Of a stretch of DNA of 64,000 nucleotides, positions 1 to 12,600 are shown in pieces. This DNA is from Hibiscus mutabilis (Eukaryota > Streptophyta > Magnoliopsida > Malvales > Malvaceae): NCBI GenBank assembly GCA_019671005.1, contig CM033717.1, positions 72,709,850 to 72,773,849 of the forward strand. The letters run 5' to 3'. The position numbers and the translations under genes are program-made. The notes beneath the pieces are model-generated. The model made no database searches. It had not been told where the DNA came from and worked only from the letters and a program-made list of their open reading frames with translations. Every line of letters begins with the position of its first letter. The stretch's first letter is position 1.

Positions 1-742
1 GTTTTTTATAAATTAAAGATTTTCTTATTTTTAGAAAAATAAAAATTAAAGAAAATACCATAATATGCCACGTGTCGTGTTTTATTGGATAACGAAAAAA
101 ATTTAACGTCTGTCACGAAAAAACTCAATTTGAGTTGTGGAATAAAACGCTAGACACCAAAATGGCCTGAAAAAAACGTTATGCACCAAACTGAAAAAAA
201 GGTATAGGTTGAGCACCTTTTAACTATTAAACCTAAATAAAAATATTTTTTTTTAAAACTTTATATATCTTTGAGATTATAAATTAAAGTGTCTCGTTTT
301 GATAAACTGTACAAAATCTCGTAAACTTATGAACTGTCCATATCTAGATAGCTATTATCCACATGTGCATTTAATATTTTTCTTCTCATTTAATGAGACC
401 GACCAATTTAAGATGTAATATAAGGACCTCTAAGATATTTTTTACGTACCTCTTTTAAATTCCACATCATTCTATCGAGAAATCGAGAGAAAAAAAATAC
501 AGATGTGGATAAACAATGACATGATAAAAAATATTAGGGTTAATAGGCTGCAACCATGATTTTCGTCGTATTAATCCTATATCGTAAAGAAAATGAGAAG
601 GTTCGAATTATAAAAGTAATAATATTGTGTAAACCATTAGACATTAGTGACTCGTAACATACCCCCATTCTCATTACCAAATATCAATTTCTTAATAAAT
701 TACTAATTATTTAAGGATTATTATTCCATACATAGGCGATAG
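1..742. other. AT-rich non-coding flank
   Basis: No open frame of plausible composition and no recognisable transposon end. The stretch is AT-rich with frequent stops in all frames. I see nothing else in it. Confidence 0.5.
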
Positions 743-1047
743 AATTTTTTTGTTTTTACAAGCGCCTTAATTTTAAAGTTTATGGTTTTAGTTTAGAGAT
801 TAGAAGTTTTAGTGTATGGGTAGAATTTAAAGTTCATTGTTAGAATTTAGGGTTTGGGGTTAGGGTTTTGGTTTTAGGGTAATATAATTAGAGGTTTAGG
901 TTTTAACCTATAAACCTTAAATTTTAACCCTAAACTCAAAATTCTATCAACAACATCTAAATTCAAAAATACTACACTTAAACTCCTAAACCTTAAACAT
1001 AGTCCACAAACCCAAAAATTAAGGTGCTTGTGTAAACAAAATTTTTA
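743..1047. repeat. Palindromic MITE-like element
   Basis: The two ends are imperfect inverted copies: the left arm contains ACAAGCGCCTTAATTTT and the right arm AAAATTAAGGTGCTTGTGT. The middle holds TTTAGGGTTTGGGG-type runs that are themselves mirrored by CCTAAACTC-type runs, so the roughly 300 bp can fold into one long hairpin. There is no coding capacity, as expected of a non-autonomous MITE. A more diverged relative lies at about 42160-42395. Its superfamily is not determined because no clear target-site duplication is visible. Confidence 0.5.
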
Positions 1048-1626
1048 CAAAAACTTGTGCATTGAATAATTATCCATTATATAAATATTACTATTAAACT
1101 ATTGTAATTATATTTGGTTTTACAATGTTATTTAAATTATTATATTAATTTTTAAAACAACTAAAATAAAATTGGTTAAATTATTATTCCAATCATAATA
1201 TAATATTAATAATACAAATAAACTCTTAAAATGTTGTAAAAATTATTTGGTTTAATCAGTGGGGCCAAGGGCATATGTCATCCGTGTTAATATTTTTATT
1301 TTAAAAATATATTTATAAACTTTGGTCTAAATATATATTATTAAAAATAGTAATATTTTTTTCAATTAATAATTGTTATTATTAAAGAATTACATAATAT
1401 TTTTGTTAAAATAATTAATAGCATTAATAATATTTATAAATTCTATTTATCCCCATTAAAATTGTCATTTATTTATTATTATATATTAAAATTTTAAATT
1501 TGTACACCAATTTTTAAGATGATATCAATTTAGGAATAATGGGAAAAAAACTTTCGGTCATGTTTGGTAAGCAACGTTTTGAGCCAAAATTAGAAGTTTG
1601 AGCCAAAAGTAGAGATTTGACCAGTC
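1048..1626. other. AT-rich intergenic stretch
   Basis: Low-complexity A/T runs with no supported gene or transposon end. Confidence 0.4.
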
Positions 1627-2155
1627 AATAGGGGTGTAAATGAACAGAGCGTTCGACGAACCGTTCGTATAATGTTCGTTTATTAAGCTAAATAAACGAG
1701 TATGAACAAAATTTTTATGTTTGTTTAATAAACGAACGAACACAAACATAGATGTGTTCGATTCGTTTATGTTCACAAACAAGCTCGTTTATAGGCTCGT
1801 TTATAAGCTCGTTTATAGACTCATTTATAAGTTTGTTTATAGGATGAAAATGCTCCTTTATAAGATCGTTTACAGGTAAGTTTTATTTTGTTGCTTTTAT
1901 TTTATTTATTTATTTATTGTTAATTTAGTTAATATTTCATAACATATAAACGAACATGTATGCGAACGAATAAATGAACTCGTTCGCAAACACTTAAATG
2001 AACACGTTCGCGAATACGTAATTGAACACGTTTGTGAACACTTAAATGAACACGTTCACGAGCACTTAAATGAGCACGTACGTGAACATTTAAACGAACA
2101 CGTTTGTAAACACTTAAGCGAACGCGTTAGCGAACACTTAAAGAACACGTTCGTG
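1627..2155. repeat. CGTTCG-rich degenerate repeat, possible DNA transposon remnant
   Basis: It begins with AGGGGTGTAAATGAAC, a type of end seen in plant hAT-like elements. Two families of short tandem motifs follow: GCTCGTTTATAGGCTCGTTT-type units (about 1770-1850) and AACACGTTCGCGAACACTTA-type units (about 1960-2150). Many units are self-complementary (ACGTTCGCGAACAC-like). No matching opposite terminus was found, so its assignment as a transposon is tentative. It ends where a Tat LTR starts. Confidence 0.35.
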
Positions 2156-5100
2156 TGTAATCACTCATTTTGTTCGGGTTGGACCCGTTTCTATTCTTGT
2201 CCTTGTTTTTACAATAAGGGGCTTACATATTACTACTATATATGAATGTGTTTTCCAAAAAAAAATACAAAAAGTATATATAATATGTTACTTTTGTTAT
2301 TCATTGATAGTCTTATATATACATATATGTGTTACCATATTATTGTCATCTACTATGATTGTTGTTCATTTGGAAAATCCAAAAAATACAAAAATATTAC
2401 TGGTATTATATAATTATATATCTATGTTTTTTTATGCATTGTATACCCCAGCATATTTTAGGTTATTAGTGTTATTAGTTCGGTTTCCTATTATTATATA
2501 TTACCATATATCATCTTTGTTATTACCATTTGAAAAAAATCCAAAATATTATGATAGTATTAGCATTTGTTCTTGTTATTATTATCATTTGTTATCTTAT
2601 TATTATTATCGTTATCATTTATCATTATTATTACCATTATTATTATTATATATATTATATATTTTATTATTAAACTGAAACTATATATATGCATCCTTTA
2701 AATAAACAACCCACATTTTATTTAAGTTTGAGTCCATATATAAAGAGTCCATTATATCTTAAAAAACCAAAAATATTATACATATATTACATAGCCCGTT
2801 TAGGCCCAACTTTAACGAAAACCCTAATCTGATTCATCTTTGTTTCCTTGTGCAGCCACCTAATGGCCGTTGGATAAAAAATCGATATGAGGGTCAAGAT
2901 CAAACAGGAGAGTCCCCTTCATCTCCCACACGCGCGGCCCGTCAACTTTCTCCACGCGCGCGCGCAATCCACGCATCTAACCCTTTCAGCTTCCGTGACT
3001 GTTCAGGTCCTGGCCACGTCGATGGCCGTCTCACCACATCGTCGCCACGACAGCAGCTTCCACGTTCACAACCACGTCGACAACCCCATCCCTCTTCTGG
3101 TCCCCTCCTTGTACGAGCCTCACATGCAACAAAACAACAAAAAATCAAAATAATAGAGTATTTGGAGATAAATCAAAACAGAAAATCAGTGGATTAGGGG
3201 GAACAAACCAACAATCGCAGAGCCTATACATGAATCAAGACAAAAGAAAATGGCAACCAATATGAATTTTTAGTGGGTTTTTCTATTTCCTAATTGATGT
3301 AATATTCAGTGGCTATATAACAAAAGCCTGAAATCATTTGTAAGGCATTCAGCGGTTTTCAGAGCAATAGAAGCATAGAACAAGCCTTAGATTTCTAGAG
3401 GTATATGATTTTCCTTTCTTTTTTTAACTCGAAGAGCATAAAAGAAAATGGGGGGTTTGGGGGTTTTTTGGATTTTACCTTAGCGGTCGTCGGTTCTTCT
3501 CGTCGCCGTTCGACTTCGTTCACCGGCGATAAACCATTGGTCTTCTAGATCGTACGAGTGAATCAGCAAAGATCCAAGTCTTTTACAAACAAGGGTTTGA
3601 AAAACCTAGGTTTTCGTTTCGATTTTCAAAAGGTTTCAAAGGGAGAAGGGTTGATTTTGAAAATCCGGCCCTAGATCTGGGTTTTAGAAGCAAAAAAGTT
3701 TTCTTGGGGTGGTTTTCGAGTTCACCAGCCGCCGGCGAGTACCGGCCGACACAGCAGACCCTCGCTAGTTTCTGGAAATTGCGACAATTTTTGGGTATCC
3801 TCATCGGTTTCTGAGTTTGGGGATGAACACACAACGGTGTTCATCCTCGTGTTGGGAGTAAGAAGAAGGCCGGGGGTGTTATAAGGTTTTTTTGTGTTTT
3901 AATTTTTTTATGTTCTATAACCGACCCTCACCTTAAAATGGGTAAATTTGTTTTATAAACCCCTCAGTCCCTTTTAAATTACGTCCGTAGTCCTTCTGCA
4001 TGGGTAAATCGCGTAAATAGTCCCTTCGCGTGGGATAATCACACTCACAGGCCATTTCGCGTTTTTTAATTTCATCCCCGGTCCCTGGTATTTCAAAATG
4101 CTTTTTAATCTTATCCCTATTTGTTTTTAAAATTCAGCCTTTCATTTTTGTTTATTTTCAATTGAGTCATTTTCCAGTGTTAAACCTTTTTTGTTCATCT
4201 TTTCATGCATTTTAATTTAACCTTGCATATTAGTTCCTTTTTTAGTTTTACTTGTTTGATGTTAGATTAATTTGTTGAGATATGACACATGGTTTGTTTT
4301 TTTAATGTTTGATCTTTATGTGGCATATGTTTTTTTTTATATATAAGTCTTTAATGTAGTCTATAGTATATAATATGCTTTATGTAATATATACCTTTTT
4401 ATAACCCCTAATCATGCTAATATAATATATAATATAGTTTATAAGTTTTTTTGTGTTTTAATTTTTTTATGTTCTATAACCGACCCTCACCTTAAAATGG
4501 GTAAATTTGTTTTATAAACCCCTCAGTCCCTTTTAAATTACGTTCGCAGTCCTTCTGCATGGGTAAATCGTGTAAATAGTCCCTCCGCGTGGAATAATCA
4601 CACTCACAGGCCATTTCGCGTTTTTTAATTTCATCCCCGGTCCCTGGTATTTCAAAATGCTTTTTAATCTTATCCCCATTTGTTTTTAAAATTCAGCCTT
4701 TCATTTTTGTTTATTTTCAATTGAGTCATTTTCCAGTGTTAAACCTTTTTTGTTCATCTTTTCATGCATTTTAATTTAACCTTGCATATTAGTTCCTTTT
4801 TTAGTTTTACTTGTTTGATGTTAGATTAATTTGTTGAGATATGACACATGGTTTGTTTTTTTAATGTTTGATCTTTATGTGGCATATGTTTTTTTTATAT
4901 ATATAAGTCTTTAATGTAGTATATAGTATATAATATGGTTTATGTAATATATACCTTTTTATAACCCCTAATCATGCTAATATAATATATAATATAGTTT
5001 ATACATATTATACTTTTTTATATAATAGACGATATATGTATATACTATAAGGTTTTATATAGTATATAGTTATATATATAATATGGTTTTAATATAATAT

Positions 5101-6528
5101 ATAGTGTATGTACAATATAAGGTTTTCATATAATATAAGTTTTTATATAATATATCATATAAGGTATTTTCAAAATATGTAGCCTTATATATATATTTAA
5201 TATAGAATCTATATAATTTATATATTTATATTCATATGCATTGTTTGGTTTTTGTTTGGGCCTTGGGTGCTGAGCTTAGTTTTAATAGTTTCAGGGCTTT
5301 GGTTTTGGACTTTAGGCTTTTAGGCTTTAGATTAGATTAAGTGAATTAATTTAATTAATTTAGATCGTGTGCTCGTCTAACAGGGACACGATTCTTAAAT
5401 TAATTAAGTTAATTTTAGGGTTGGATTCTTTAGAGCCTTAGTTAGATTAGGGTTTGAATTAATTTAGCGAATTTAAATTTACCATTCGCTCATTGGGGTA
5501 AATGCTAAATCCCTTAAATTGATTGAACATTTCTTAATTACTTTTAGGATAAAATTAATTCCCAAGTTTAGACTGTCGTTAAATTTCAGGATAATTAGCA
5601 TGATTTGTTAGGGTTCCTAGTTTCTTAGGGCTAATCAACTTAGGATTAAATATTAGAATTATTTAATTAATAGGTAGATCACCACTTGGGCTTTCCACAA
5701 GCCTTTAAGGTTAGGAGTTTATGTGAGCTTCCTTTTGTGTGTTTATATTTGTGCCCTTGATTGTCATCTCTTAATTGTCATTCACATAACTTTTAACGTT
5801 TTAATTGCATGTTAATCAATCTAAATCATAAAAAGAAGGTATTTATTATTCTCGATATTCGTGTCGTAACAGTCTTGCCTCAATGGATGTTGACCGAATA
5901 TTTGGATTAATCCTTACCGACCTGGGTTAAAAATAAAATTGACAATATCATAACATCATACCTAAATGCTTGCATCATGCATAAAGGTAACGTGCGGAAT
6001 TCAAACTACAAATTAACACGGTAGTTGGCCTTATTCAATGTCGATTTAATCTATGGTCCGATATATCGTCTACCTTATTAATTAAATGTCCAATTAATTT
6101 GAACTCACAAATTTGATAAAGCCCATCCGATTAAAGTCAATTTTCCATTAAGAATGCAAAATTAAATTCAATTTAAATTTCAACAATTTCCATCATTTTG
6201 AAAGCAACAAATATTTTGGTACCGACTTTCGGGCGTGATGGGTGAGGTAATCCTTCCCCACACGTAACCAACCCTTGAACCCTTTAAAATAGAATCTCTG
6301 GTTTTCTGGTGTCCGGCCTACCTTATCCAAGTGGCCGGTGGTGACTCCAAGTCATATATTCAAATAAAATCCAAGTTTTCCAAGTTTTTATTGATTTTCA
6401 CAATAATTAAAATTTTTCAAAAGAAATCCACCATTTTAAACCTAGATTTCAAAGAAGTGATTTAGGGGATGACCCGTAGCACCTTAAACACGAAAATCTT
6501 TCCAAATAATTTCAAAAAGGTCGCTACA
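2156..6528 (+). mobile_element. Tat/Ogre-type solo LTR (copy A)
   Basis: It starts TGTAATCACTCATTTTGTTC, like the LTR start at 24718, and ends GGTCGCTACA, like the LTR end at 27629 (ATCGCTACA). No primer-binding site follows, which fits a solo LTR left by LTR-LTR recombination. The 5-bp flanks are TCGTG (2151-2155) and TCATG (6529-6533), a target-site duplication with one CpG-to-CpA difference. The right end carries the segment around TTTTGGTACCGACTTTCGGG and GTGTCCGGCCTACCTTA that is shared with the other LTRs here. At about 4.4 kb it is longer than the 2.9 kb LTR of the main element, partly because of a 560-bp internal duplication. Confidence 0.72.
3881..5002 (+). repeat. 560-bp tandem duplication inside LTR A
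   Basis: The segment beginning TTTTTTTGTGTTTTAATTTT at about 3886 recurs at about 4444 and the two run in parallel for about 560 bp. Only a few substitutions are visible (for example ACGTCCGTAG against ACGTTCGCAG). Both copies end in ATAATATATAATATAGTTTA. The near identity suggests the duplication is younger than the LTR insertion itself. Confidence 0.85.
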
Positions 6529-6534
6529 TCATGA

Positions 6535-8966
6535 TGTAACGACTTTTTTTGAAACTCAACGTGGTTCAAGGTTCCCACTTTTATTGAAAACATTTTGTTA
6601 AAAGGAGAATTTTTCTAAAAATCGCGTTTTGGAAATAAATAAACTAGAGTCGCCACCGGTAACTTGGGTTAGGTAGACCGAACACCTGAAATGAAACCAG
6701 AGATATTAGGTTCGGGAGTCGGTTACCTATGGGGAAAGGTTAGCACCCTCACGACGCCCAAAATTGGTACCAAAAGTTTTACTATTTATTTAATAATGGA
6801 AATTGCGAATTTATAGTGACAATTTAATTGAAATTTGGTTATATAGACGAGTATATTTTAAAGGCCCTAATATTCGAGAATGAATGTCTGAACCACCACC
6901 ACTACGACTGGTATTGGCCTCGTTTGTTCCCGAATAAAAGGACACCACATAACATAACATATTCCGGTATGCAAGAATTTAAAGACAATTTAAATTGGCA
7001 TACATGGCAAATAAATATAAATGAAGGCATAAAAAAGCAATATCCCAATCCTCTAAGCGTGTATTATATGGAAACTATGTTATATATTATAAAAGTTACA
7101 TATCTATACATTATGTATCTATTCCATATATTATATATTTTAAAACCATATATTATATACATACTTTATAAAATTGTATTATGTGTATACTATATTTTAT
7201 AACAAACTATATTTATTATCTATAGATTAAATACATTACAAATCTATGTAAAAAACATATATTATATGCTTTATAAAAACTATATATATCACATGTGTAA
7301 AACTATATATTATATATGTTAAAACCATATATTTATAGATATAATAAAACTTTGCATTAAATACTATGTCATACATTATATAGAAACTAGGCATTATACT
7401 ACATAAAAACAAATATAACAATTAACATACTAATATAACATACATACATTAAAGGCCACATTATAACATATACAAACATAAAACAAGGACTGAAATTAAA
7501 GGAAACTAAAATGCAAGGCTAAAATAAAAAATGCATGATTGTAAGAAGAATACTAAAAAAGGGACCAAATTGAACCAAACTAAAACTTGAAGTCCAAAAT
7601 TAGAAGAAAAGAAGAGTCAATTGAAACAGAGGACGAAATTGTAAAACAAACCAAAACGACAGGGACCCGAGGAGTGTTTTAAAGAGGCGAAATGGCCAAA
7701 CAGGTAAATACGAGGGGACGGGGGGATTTATTATGCAATTTCCCCTTCTCTTAAAACAAAAATCAATATATAACTTAAAACTTAACCAAATCAGGAAATG
7801 TTTCTCCATTTTTCTTCAATCGAACCGAAATGCTCTGTCATCTCCCCATTTTCTTGATGAACACTACCATGGTGTTCATCACAAACCCAGAACTCCGCCG
7901 CAGTTTCCAGTTTTTGGCGACGTTCGCAAACTTAAAACACCCCCTCAAAAACTCTTCTTTCCACTCCGAAACCAAATCTAAACCTAGATCTAGGCTTAGA
8001 TCTTTCGAAAACAACCTAAAACCATATTTTGCTTAAAAACCGAAGTGGTAACCCCCTTTTTTGCTTGCCCCTTTCACCGGTTCACCACTCACAGCCTTGT
8101 GGAGACCGGACGGCTTATCATCGGTGAGAAAGTGTAACCGACACGGGGAGACAATTCGACACTGAAGGTAAAAAAAACAATAAAACCCTAGATCTATGTA
8201 TATGTACTTCAAAAAATAGAAGAAGAGTGATGATGCCTCTGAAATTTTGTGTTGTTCTCTATTACTTGAAAATCCAGAATCCGCCCTCTTACAATTGTTT
8301 GGCTTTTGGTTATATAGCCGAATACATAGATTTGAATTACATGCAAAGTCAAAATCTTAATCGATTACTTCTGATGGCTTGTTTAGATTGTCATTGTCTT
8401 AATTTGCTTTGCCCAATTTCTTTTGTTTTTTTCATTTCAAGCTCTGACTTCTTTTTCTCTTTTTTTTTTGCATGCATGGCAATAGGGCGGCACAACTGAT
8501 GGAGATTGAGACGGGAGAGAGGCATGCTTGCCGAAAGTTGGACGGCCGGACATGCTATCCTTGCACGGGTGCGTGGAGGATCTGGGAGTGCGCAGATGAT
8601 CTGAACAGTTATGCGTGCGGCACGTGAAGGAGCTGGGAAGCCGGGTGTGTGGCATACGCGCGAGTGGGGAAGCCAAAAAGCCACGCGTGGGCGCATGAGA
8701 ATCTAAACAGACCAACGCGTGGGCGATCCGAACGGCCTCTCTTGCTTAAACCTAGATCATCAGATGTAATCTAGATCTGACGGTTGAGATTGGGCGGCTG
8801 CAACAAAAAGATAAAGGGCATTAGGGTTTTTGTTTATTAGATGGGCCTTGTTGGGCCAATGTAATATGTGATAAAGTTTTTTGGGTTATGTAAATGGACT
8901 CAAACTTAATAGACTTGGGTTTTATTTATATCTGATATATTTTATACATAATATAGATGGGCTTTG
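6535..8966 (-). mobile_element. Tat/Ogre-type LTR (copy B), minus strand, 5' end lost
   Basis: Read on the minus strand it ends AAAGTCGTTACA and carries the same conserved 3' part as copy A (GGTACCAATTTTGGGCG and GTTCGGTCTACCTAACCC), then the GC-rich leader-like part near 8700-8800. It lies tail to tail with copy A, separated only by TCATGA (6529-6534). The expected LTR start is absent at its outer end (about 8966), where an unrelated sequence beginning TGTAATACCCC takes over, so its 5' part has been cut off. The open frames inside it (for example 6828-7202) are chance frames in AT-rich LTR sequence. Confidence 0.68.
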
Positions 8967-9870
8967 TAATACCCCAAAATTTGCTTGTTAGTTGATTTAT
9001 ATTTGCTTTATATGTGCTTGGTGATTAGTTTGCAAAGTTCTTAAAATTGATAGTTTTAGTTTGGTGACTAAAACGTAAGATTTCAAAGTTTGGTGACAAA
9101 AGTGAGGTTGGGAAAATTATAAGGACCAAAATGGTAATTTTCCCAATAATAAATTTTATGGTAAAAAATGAATAGTTTAGATAAGAAGAATAAATTCAGT
9201 GGGAATCGGATTTTTGGTACGAGAATTGTGTAAAAAGCTAGTACAGGTATAAGTTTTGGTAAATTTTTCGGGTAAGTATTCAAACTCGGAAAATTATGAA
9301 ATTTTAATTGGAGCCTTAGTTAGACTCAAGGAACCTTGTGCTGAAATTTGAGAATTTTATGAGACTGTTTAGATTCGATCATATTCGATACCTTATTAAT
9401 TATCGGTATTTCGAATCGAGTCTAAATTTTAAAGATGGGCCCCATTGGAGTTGGAAAATTTATAAAATATTCATTTTGAATATTTTATTATGTTCTGGTT
9501 GGTTTCTTGAGGTTGGTTGGATTTCAAGTGAATTGGTTGGATTTCAAGTGAATTAGTTGGATTTCAATTAGTTAGTTGGAAACTAACTAAATTGCTAACT
9601 AGTATTTAAAGTCTAGTTAGATGTTGATAAGGGAATTTAATATTCCATTTTTTTTATTTCAAGACAAGTGGCATAGTATGATTTAATATTGTATTTAATG
9701 AGTAATAATATGCCAAATGGCATAATTGTGTAAAAAGGAAAGAAAAGAAAAAGAATATTGAAAGCTGCCGAAATTTCAAGTTAAAAGGGGGTAAGGATTT
9801 CAATTCAATTTTGGTGCTTATGTGGTTGATTTTAACCTCGGTACATAGGAAAAGTTTAAGATTCATTTAT
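8965..9870 (+). mobile_element. Possible LTR fragment of another retrotransposon
   Basis: The stretch opens with TGTAATACCCCAAAATTTG, a start typical of some plant gypsy LTRs. It includes the phrase TTGGTGACAAAAGTGAGG and a 22-bp tandem motif around GGTTGGATTTCAAGTGAA (9516-9560, about three units). No matching second LTR, primer site or terminal ACA could be fixed, so the call is tentative. Confidence 0.3.
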
Positions 9871-10159
9871 GCCCTATGACCTACTGTACCTGAAAAGGTC
9901 AGAACACATCAATACCCAGAAATCTTTTGCTTATCATGAATCTATATTAACCTCCTTGCAAGATGTTTGTTAGAAGAGATAAGAGAAGGCTTAAAGTAAT
10001 ACTTCATTAATGCTTAAAATTTTGGAATAATTTAAAAGTCATGGCAAACATGGAAGAAACGGAAAATAAGGCATGATGCAATGTCCCAAACATCGACTGC
10101 ATGAATGATTCGAGAGCCCATTGACCAAAGCAGATTGCTCGCTTGAGGTTCTTCATTGA

Positions 10160-11085
10160 AGCGTCTGATATCCTGGGAGATCTCGCCTGTTGGATGCCTA
10201 ATCTTGAAGGCTTGTCTGGGCTGCCCTTTTAGGTTTTCAACTCAGACCCTCTTTTTGGTTTTGAGATGCATTTTCGGGTTTTCACCTCAAACCCCATTTT
10301 TTTCTTTCTTTATTTTCTTCTCTCTTTTTTTCTTCTTATTATTTTTTTCTTTTTTTCCTCTTTTTACGCATAGTATTTCTTCATCGAGTTCGAGTTCACC
10401 AAATTTCTTAACTCATTCACATCCATCTCTGTTAAAATCAACGTTAACGACATAAGACCCTTCCCAATTAGGCATCCATTTTCCTCGAAAATCTTTTTGA
10501 GACTGTAAGATCCTTTTAAGCACTAGATCTCCTTCTCGAAATTCCCTTGGGCGAACCTTCTTTTTGTAAGCTTGCATCATTCTCTTTTAGTACATCTGAC
10601 CATAACAAATGGTTTTTAGTCTCTTCTCCTCAATGAAATTCATCTGATCAAATAGTGATTGTACCCACTTGGCCTCTTCCAACTTTACCTCATTCAATAT
10701 CCGCAGTGACAGAATCTTCACTTCCATAGGTATAACTACTTCCATACCATAAACCAAAGAGTAGGGCATTGCCCCCGTTGACGTATGTACGAACGTTCGG
10801 TAAGCGAGCAGGGCAAATGACAACTTTTCATGCCAATCTTTAAAAGTGTTAATCGTCTTCGAAATGATCTTGATATTTTTGTTTACTGCTTCTATTGCCC
10901 CGTTCATCTTGGGAAGATAGATGGTAGAATTATGGTGCACTATGTTGAATTGCTCACACACATCAGTTATCATCTTGTTGTTCAAATTGGAAGCGTTATC
11001 GGTGATGATCCTTTCTGGCAAACCGTACTGGCAAATGATTTCTTTCTTTAAGAACTTGCAAACGAATCGACTGGTTTAAACCCCA
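10160..11085 (-). pseudogene. Relic of Tat-lineage integrase C-terminal region
   Basis: On the minus strand a frame from 11021 down to 10446, interrupted by a stop at about 10587, closely parallels the integrase of the main element at 37300-37900. It carries the second catalytic Asp in ITDNASNLNNKM, the catalytic Glu in NGAIEAVNKNIK, and the downstream FREGDLVLKRIL and GKWMPNWEG segments. Below it, about 10190-10300, is the post-integrase spacer with its GAAAACCCGAAAA-type phrases. The upstream pol (first catalytic Asp, RNase H, RT) and gag are missing; the relic breaks off near 11085. It is a truncated antisense insertion and not a functional gene. Confidence 0.85.
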
Positions 11086-12600
11086 AACGGCTCAAATCGT
11101 TATAACTAGGTCCTGAGTCGGATCACGGCCCCATATCCATGCCTGTTTCCAAAACGCGTGGGTCATTTTGACCTGGTACCCAAATGACGTTGTGCCGATA
11201 AATAGGCCATTTTCGAGTTGAATCAGTTATTATAATGTTTCACTCTCTATTTCTTCTCTCTCTCTCTACCCCTTAGACTCTCTCAACTCAAACCCAGAGA
11301 ACCCAGAAAAATAACCCCATTTTCGATCAAAACCCCCTTGTTCATCTTTGTTCTTTATCTGTTCTTCATATTTTCCCTCGTTTGATCCACAGAAACACAT
11401 AAACACCTCCATTTTCCTGTTTCTCCCAAATCAAACCCATTATTCCCTTAAGAACTTAACCTAGTTCTTCCTACCTTCATAGCTTCAATCTTCGACCACC
11501 ATCAAACCCTAGCCCCGGCTTGTTTCTCGGCCACCAGAGGCGACGCCAACCATTGACCGTCGTCTCCGGTCATCCATTCCGATAAACCTCACCACTTCGG
11601 TCGTCGTCTGGTCTAACTCTGATCATTCCTAACCTTCTTCCGACCACCGTGCTCCACTGTCAGAGCGATTTCTAGCCACCGCAAAAAACCCTAAAAACTC
11701 TATTTTCTTTTTTTTTTGAATATAAACCTTAATCTAACCTGGATTTGTCAGAATCGACGTCCTTCTCCCGTTCCTAAACTATCTACCTGAAACCAGATAC
11801 ATTCTTCTATCATTTTCGACTCTATCTTGAAACCTAACTCTCCTCTGTCCTCAATCTCACTACGGCAGTGCTCACAGTGGCAGAGGCTCAAGATAAGTGT
11901 CCGGAACCTTCTTATTTTCTGCTTTCATTTCCATTTTTAGATCTAGTGTTTTCTAGACCACTGACTTTAGAATTAGAATATGCTTAGGCTTAGAATATTG
12001 TTATTACTGCTTTGAACGTTTGAGGCCTGGATTTAGTTGTTTCTGTTTGTTTTAGTGCAGGAAAATAAAGAGCAGAGGCAAAAATATACCTTTGAATGTG
12101 TATCAACAACTATGGCGTACCTCCGACAGCGAAACAGCTACTCCAATCGTCTTCTTTGAGCTCTCATTCCCTTCAGGTAATCACTTCGACTTATCTTTCT
12201 CTCTCCTTTCAATTATTGCACAATCATTAATTAATGCTGACTTTCTCTCTCCTTTTTATAGCAGGTGGCACAGCTGACGCCAGCTATCCATGTGCTGGGG
12301 CTATGGACTAATCCAGTAGCGCCACGTGGTCGAATTTGGCGGGCCCAACTGTTTCTTGGGGTTGGTGAAGGTAAATAATGGGCGGGAACTCATTTGAAGT
12401 TGGCCTATAATACTTGCAATTGGGCCTTTCAGATTTGTAAATGACAAATTTAATGTAATATGGACTAATCTATGGACTGTTTTATTTATTGAGGAACTAC
12501 TCTATTTAATAGACTATTTTATTATTATTATTATTATTTGGCCATACATATAGTGAATTATATATATATAAGAGAAAACCGGACAAAATTTTGGTATTAT
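11086..12600. other. Unclassified promoter- or LTR-like sequence
   Basis: It contains a possible TATA element (CCGATAAATAGGCC near 11198), a CT-rich stretch (about 11240-11290) and a long pyrimidine-rich leader-like segment with only short frames. A GT...AG pair around 12178-12264 could be an intron. A TATTATTATT microsatellite lies near 12520. The layout resembles the U3-R-U5 of an LTR or the 5' end of a gene, but no gene body follows. Confidence 0.3.

Noticed and set aside
830..900. Interstitial telomere repeat (TTTAGGG-like runs)
   Set aside because: Only isolated TTTAGGGT and TTAGGGTT phrases without a regular 7-bp period; they belong to the palindromic MITE.
2304..2678. 124-aa Leu/Tyr-rich frame as a membrane protein
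   Set aside because: Composition reflects TTATTA-type repeats within LTR copy A; no conserved features.
2850..3197. 115-aa basic frame and overlapping GC-rich frames as genes
   Set aside because: They match the GC-rich part shared by all Tat LTRs in the window (also at 25300-25600, 40500-40800 and 52500-52760).
6828..7202. 124-aa open frame as a possible gene
   Set aside because: It lies on the opposite strand of LTR copy B; the first half overlaps the conserved LTR stem-loop region and the rest is Tyr/Ile-rich low complexity.
9338..9556. 72-aa frame with repeated Trp/Phe/Gly segment
   Set aside because: The repeat is a 22-bp DNA tandem motif inside a putative LTR; no coding evidence.
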